This document shows positions 60,201 to 64,000 of a stretch of 64,000 nucleotides of DNA, piece by piece. The stretch spans positions 1,928,010 through 1,992,009 of the forward strand of contig JAJEKV010000096.1 of the NCBI GenBank assembly GCA_021234155.1, in the 5' to 3' direction. The DNA comes from Isoetes taiwanensis. Taxonomy: Eukaryota > Streptophyta > Lycopodiopsida > Isoetales > Isoetaceae. The notes under the pieces are model-generated. The model saw only the letters and a list, made by a program, of their open reading frames with translations. It did no database searches and was not told the DNA's origin. A program made the position numbers and the translations under genes. Every line of letters begins with the position of its first letter. Within the stretch, counting starts at the first letter, position 1.

Positions 60201-63200
60201 TATAGAAATTGTTGTCTGCGTTGGTAGCGATACACACCAACACCGTTATAGTGCACTATGCATCAAATGTCTTGACCATGCCTTTGTATCATAGATAATT
60301 ACTATCTAGGAATTCATTCTATCTAGGTAATTTGATTTGTAGCGCACTAATGCGCGATGGATAAATTAAGCTACCACCCCATGATAGCGTGGAAATCGTG
60401 CCTTTCTAGATTGCCTAGTAGAGTGCCAAATCGGTGGGTCATTTGAGGTAAAGGTGGATAAAGGTATAAATAAGGTTTGTAGAGTAAGTAGGCGTAGTAA
60501 TTTGTTGTTGTATTAGTATTTGTTGCGCGTACTTTTAGAGGCGGTCGAATAGGCTGGGGAGAATCTTGGTTTCGCGAGATTCTAGAGCACAAACGTTGAA
60601 CCGCTCGGCAACATCAGCGAATTGAAAAGAGAGGGGCAGCATGGGAGCTTACCGACAAATCAAGGCCAAGATGAGGTATGCAGGCAGAACGCATAAAATA
60701 ATAAAGGGAGCCCTATAGAGAGGCGGCGTTGCAACATCAAAGGAATTGACACAAAAATTTACCAAGGGCTATCACGAGCATCCAATGGGCATGTGGCGCT
60801 GAAATTGATCACATCCCTAGTCAAGGATATTCTCAAGTCTTAGTATTGTCTCGAGGGGCTGATCCACATCGATGACTAATGTCCGCACAGCTATGCGCCA
60901 CCAACTTATTTTGCTTCGCCGACTTATGATATCAAGGCTAAAAAGGATGAGGCTGGACATACCTCACCGAGGGAAGGGCAGCTATGTAGATATCGGAGCC
61001 ACTAGTAGTATGATTTGGACTTCAAGCGAGCATCAGCACGACTAAGGAGGTATTACAAACCCGACAAGGGTGGGCTCCTCGGGAATAGGAATATGGCGAG
61101 GCGCGACAGGCTTCTTCCTCATCAGCCACACGATACTCAGGACCAAGCCAGCGCAAGCGAGCATGTCTCAAGATAATGATCTTAGATCTTCCACCTTAAG
61201 AGAGTTGGAGGTCTGGCACCATCAGAAGAAGCATCATGAGGGACCAAATACCCGGCATTTATTAATTGATAGGTCAAGATTTAGTCCACGCACATGGATG
61301 CAAAATAAGCACCGAAAGAGATTTACTTACAGTTAGAAGTGGTAGCTTTTCGACATTGTCTTAAATATATACTTGGCATGTGGCGCCAAGATGAAGAATC
61401 AAATAAAACAAAGTCAAGCACAACAATATCAATTCGAGGAGTTAGAAGAATCATCCACTCGAATCTCATAACCTTCAAGGCGGATGAGTTAAAACACGAA
61501 AGATTCTCTGCTTGAGTAGTGAACATTACCTCTAAGCCTTTGGGATGCAACCATAGAGCCTTATGTAAGCTACACTACATGACAAGTCCACTAAGAGGTT
61601 AGTATTTGTGTGAAGGTAATCAGCATCAACATTGGGGCCAACGAAGTCGAGAATATGTTCAATGAAAGAGCGCCCCGAGCGATCATACAACAACTCAAGA
61701 TGCAGGGTGCGCACAATAAATTATGGATCGTAGCGCTTGCTACTCCATGAAACTAATGACTGCAGCTTGGGCAAGCTAGAGGACCTATGAGATAGTTGAG
61801 GTTTCTTAGAATTATGGGTGATAACATCCATGATGGGATTAGGGATAGAAATTTAGAGTAATTTTTTCATATACTTTCATTTAGAAAGATGGACCCAAGA
61901 GGTGTGAAAGCTTCAAAAAGTTGGGGAAGAAAATGTATAATTACAACAATTTTATACGACTATTTGTGGGGATATCCAGCGTATTGGAACCTCTTAGGTA
62001 AGGCGATACCCTCGCTAAGAATTCAATAACTAGGGATAGCAGTAAGCCATGTATATGGCGAAGTATACGTGACATAAGGAATAATCAGGCCAAATGAAGG
62101 GAAGCAATCTAATAGAATTAAAGGTAGCTTTGTAGATGGCATCAACAAAAGTGGGACTATTTCAAGAGGAGGCAATAATTAAGAAAGGGCAAATCTTAGA
62201 GTATAGATTAGATCTAAAACTAAGAATAATTATCTAATCATATATTAGTTCTATGTGTGCCCAAAGAAATAATGTCCGCCTTTTAAACTTGTGGCCATAG
62301 GATTTATGTAAGAAGTAGTTCTTTAACTTGTAATTTTACCTTCAGATGGCGGACATCTTTAAGAGCGAACTCTTAAGTCTAAATCTAGGCGATAGTTAAA
62401 GGCAAGGCGAGTAATTACTTGACACCAAGCAGGAACCAAAAGAGAGCCAAGGATTAGAGCATCAACATGGCGAGCAAAGTAGAGTATCGGTACCAACATG
62501 TACATTATGATGCTGTATCATAATAAGCGTACAATATTAAAAGGCGGCTAAGGCAATAATTGATTATCATAAGCAAGAGATACTTATCCCGGCACCAAAA
62601 GGGTAAAGTACCTTATAATTTAAAGTTAAAGGTAATTCCAATCGTGCAGCATATGTCGATGCATGATTACTTAAGTACCATAAGGTGGTGCGTACATAAT
62701 AAGCTACAAGTTGTAAACCCGGAGCTACAGAGTAAGAAGGAAGATGCTACTTGGAGGAGCGGTTGCCTCGACCAATTCCTAAGTTAATTAAGAAGTCCAT
62801 GATATATCCATTGATGAAATTTGAGCTTTTGCTCTATAGAAATGAGTAGAATCACTCTTTTTAGGATCGCAGGCGTTATGAGGCTCTTTATAAAATCGGC
62901 CTTACGAGCTATGACTCAAGAAACAATTGGGGATTGGTCGACTTGGGATCGCTTCGGCGGGATGGAAGTCTAAAGATGTATATCAACCATGGGAAGCTCA
63001 ACGAGTAAGCGACATAATGGATCGGCCAAACAAAAGATTCCTCTACAAAATGAAGCTTAAGCTTTCGGGCAATCAACAAATAAGGATGAAAAGGGAAGAT
63101 AATTATAAGACTCCTTCAGGGAGCTACATTATGGGCACTATGATTTCTGATGATGCCCTTGAGTCTATGGAATGCTCCACCAACTTGTATGCATTTGAGA

Positions 63201-64000
63201 CTGACATCTTGAAGATTCTTGGATAGTTTCTTCATCAATCTCTCTTCAACGACATAGTGTCTACAACAAACTAATGGAAGAGCATGTAGCCCAATTGAGG
63301 GAAGCCATGGAGATGCTAAGAGCGCCGCCACTCATTGACAAGCCTTTGAAGCATCAATTTGCAATGCCATCTCCGCCGACAAGCGAATTTAGCAAAAGAA
63401 GATAGAAGAAGCCACATCTCCCCCAACATGGAGTTCAAGCACATATGGGCTAGTCTTTACAAAAGTCCCCAGAGACGGATTAAGAAAGAAACCTTCAAAT
63501 ATTTTAAAAAGGAAGGTAATCTTTAATATCAAGAACAACTATCGTACCCAAAGTATAAGAAGTAAGAAAAATCTTCCACCAATAGCGCGCAATAGCCCTA
63601 TTCAGGCATGCAAAAATTTATAAAGGCTACTTCAAGATTAGAAGTAGCTAAAACCACGGCGGGCATGAAGAAGCACATATCGAACATATCCAAGAATGTC
63701 GGTGGAGCAGTGAGACAAAGGCCGCAACAACTTGAATTCAGAGTTTTGGAACCTTGGGCCAGTGCCCGGGCATAGATGGGAAGCCTTGACATGGTTTTCG
63801 CGGGCCTTCCAAGGACAACAAGCTTTGAAGCCTTGATAGTTTGTGGTATATAGCTTATCAAAAAGGGCACACACTTGCCATGCCACACCATAGGAGCCGC
63901 CCTTGGATCGCGTGTGGTCTACATAAGAGTTCTTTTAGGCTGCGCATGGAATGCCGCAGTGCGATCATCACCAATAGAGATTGAAGTTCTTTAGCGGCGT
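57209..64000 (+). mobile_element. Decayed interior of the LTR retrotransposon, runs off the window
   Basis: In this position gag should come first. The plus strand at about 58270-58510 is very rich in Arg, Glu and Gly codons. Near 58660-58700 a frame reads SCFRHIRHCQQR, which could be a ruined CCHC knuckle. The passage QLEVVAFRHCLKYILG near 61330-61375 faintly resembles an RNase H segment. None of these is strong, and no intact reverse transcriptase or integrase motif was found. The 248-codon minus frame 58851-58105 lies antisense to the possible gag and is probably a by-product of its purine-rich composition. Confidence 0.35.

Noticed and set aside
61320-61400. RNase H of a Gypsy element
   Set aside because: Only a dozen loosely similar residues, without the catalytic Asp or Glu context; mentioned only as a weak hint in the interior entry.

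Overview
This window looks like repeat-dominated nuclear DNA of a land plant, most likely a seed-free vascular plant (fern or Isoetes-like lycophyte). Three things support that. There is one intron-containing plant gene: a PWWP chromatin protein of the Arabidopsis At1g51745 type. There are long nested layers of plant-type transposons. There is also a nuclear copy of mitochondrial nad5 whose DNA is in a heavily unedited state: many C where the protein needs U, and T in three stop codons where it needs C. Editing in both directions is known from ferns, some lycophytes and hornworts. The clade assignment is inference.

Layout. 1-4990: the PWWP gene on the minus strand with its 5' leader. 4991-24030: upstream DNA, then a large composite repeat made of two minisatellite blocks (B), a tRNA-like box, a unique-looking segment (C) and a further segment (E). 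24031-34400: gene-poor DNA with a decayed minus-strand retrotransposon gag. 34400-48085: a second copy of the whole series (PWWP 5' half, upstream DNA, B, C, E). The two series form a segmental duplication about 31 kb apart. Comparing them shows which pieces were inserted later. In copy 1 these are a 1.28-kb TIR element at 5767 and a 7.2-kb LTR retrotransposon at 13779-21014, which itself carries a hAT-like 571-bp element. In copy 2 they are a 3.9-kb insertion at 36560 and a Helitron-like 1.2-kb element at 41244. Part of copy 1 (7.66-16.8 kb) was then duplicated locally in tandem.

48086-52489: a possible isolated coding exon, then a decayed Merlin (IS1016/ISXO2-type) transposase between two 0.65-kb direct repeats. 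52490-54142: decayed mitochondrial nad5 with a group II intron domain V hairpin. 54143-55643: nothing recognised. 55644-64000: a 1.55-kb LTR followed by a primer binding site and a long decayed interior that runs off the window.

Only the PWWP gene at 1384-4242 is a candidate working gene, and its last exon has frame problems. The rest is mobile, repetitive or broken. The most notable items are the bidirectional-editing signature in the nuclear nad5 copy, the Merlin transposase in plant DNA, and the minisatellite that repeats heat-shock-element-like GAA/TTC modules about every 95 bp. Copies differ by many 1-4 base indels, so sequencing error and true decay cannot always be separated.
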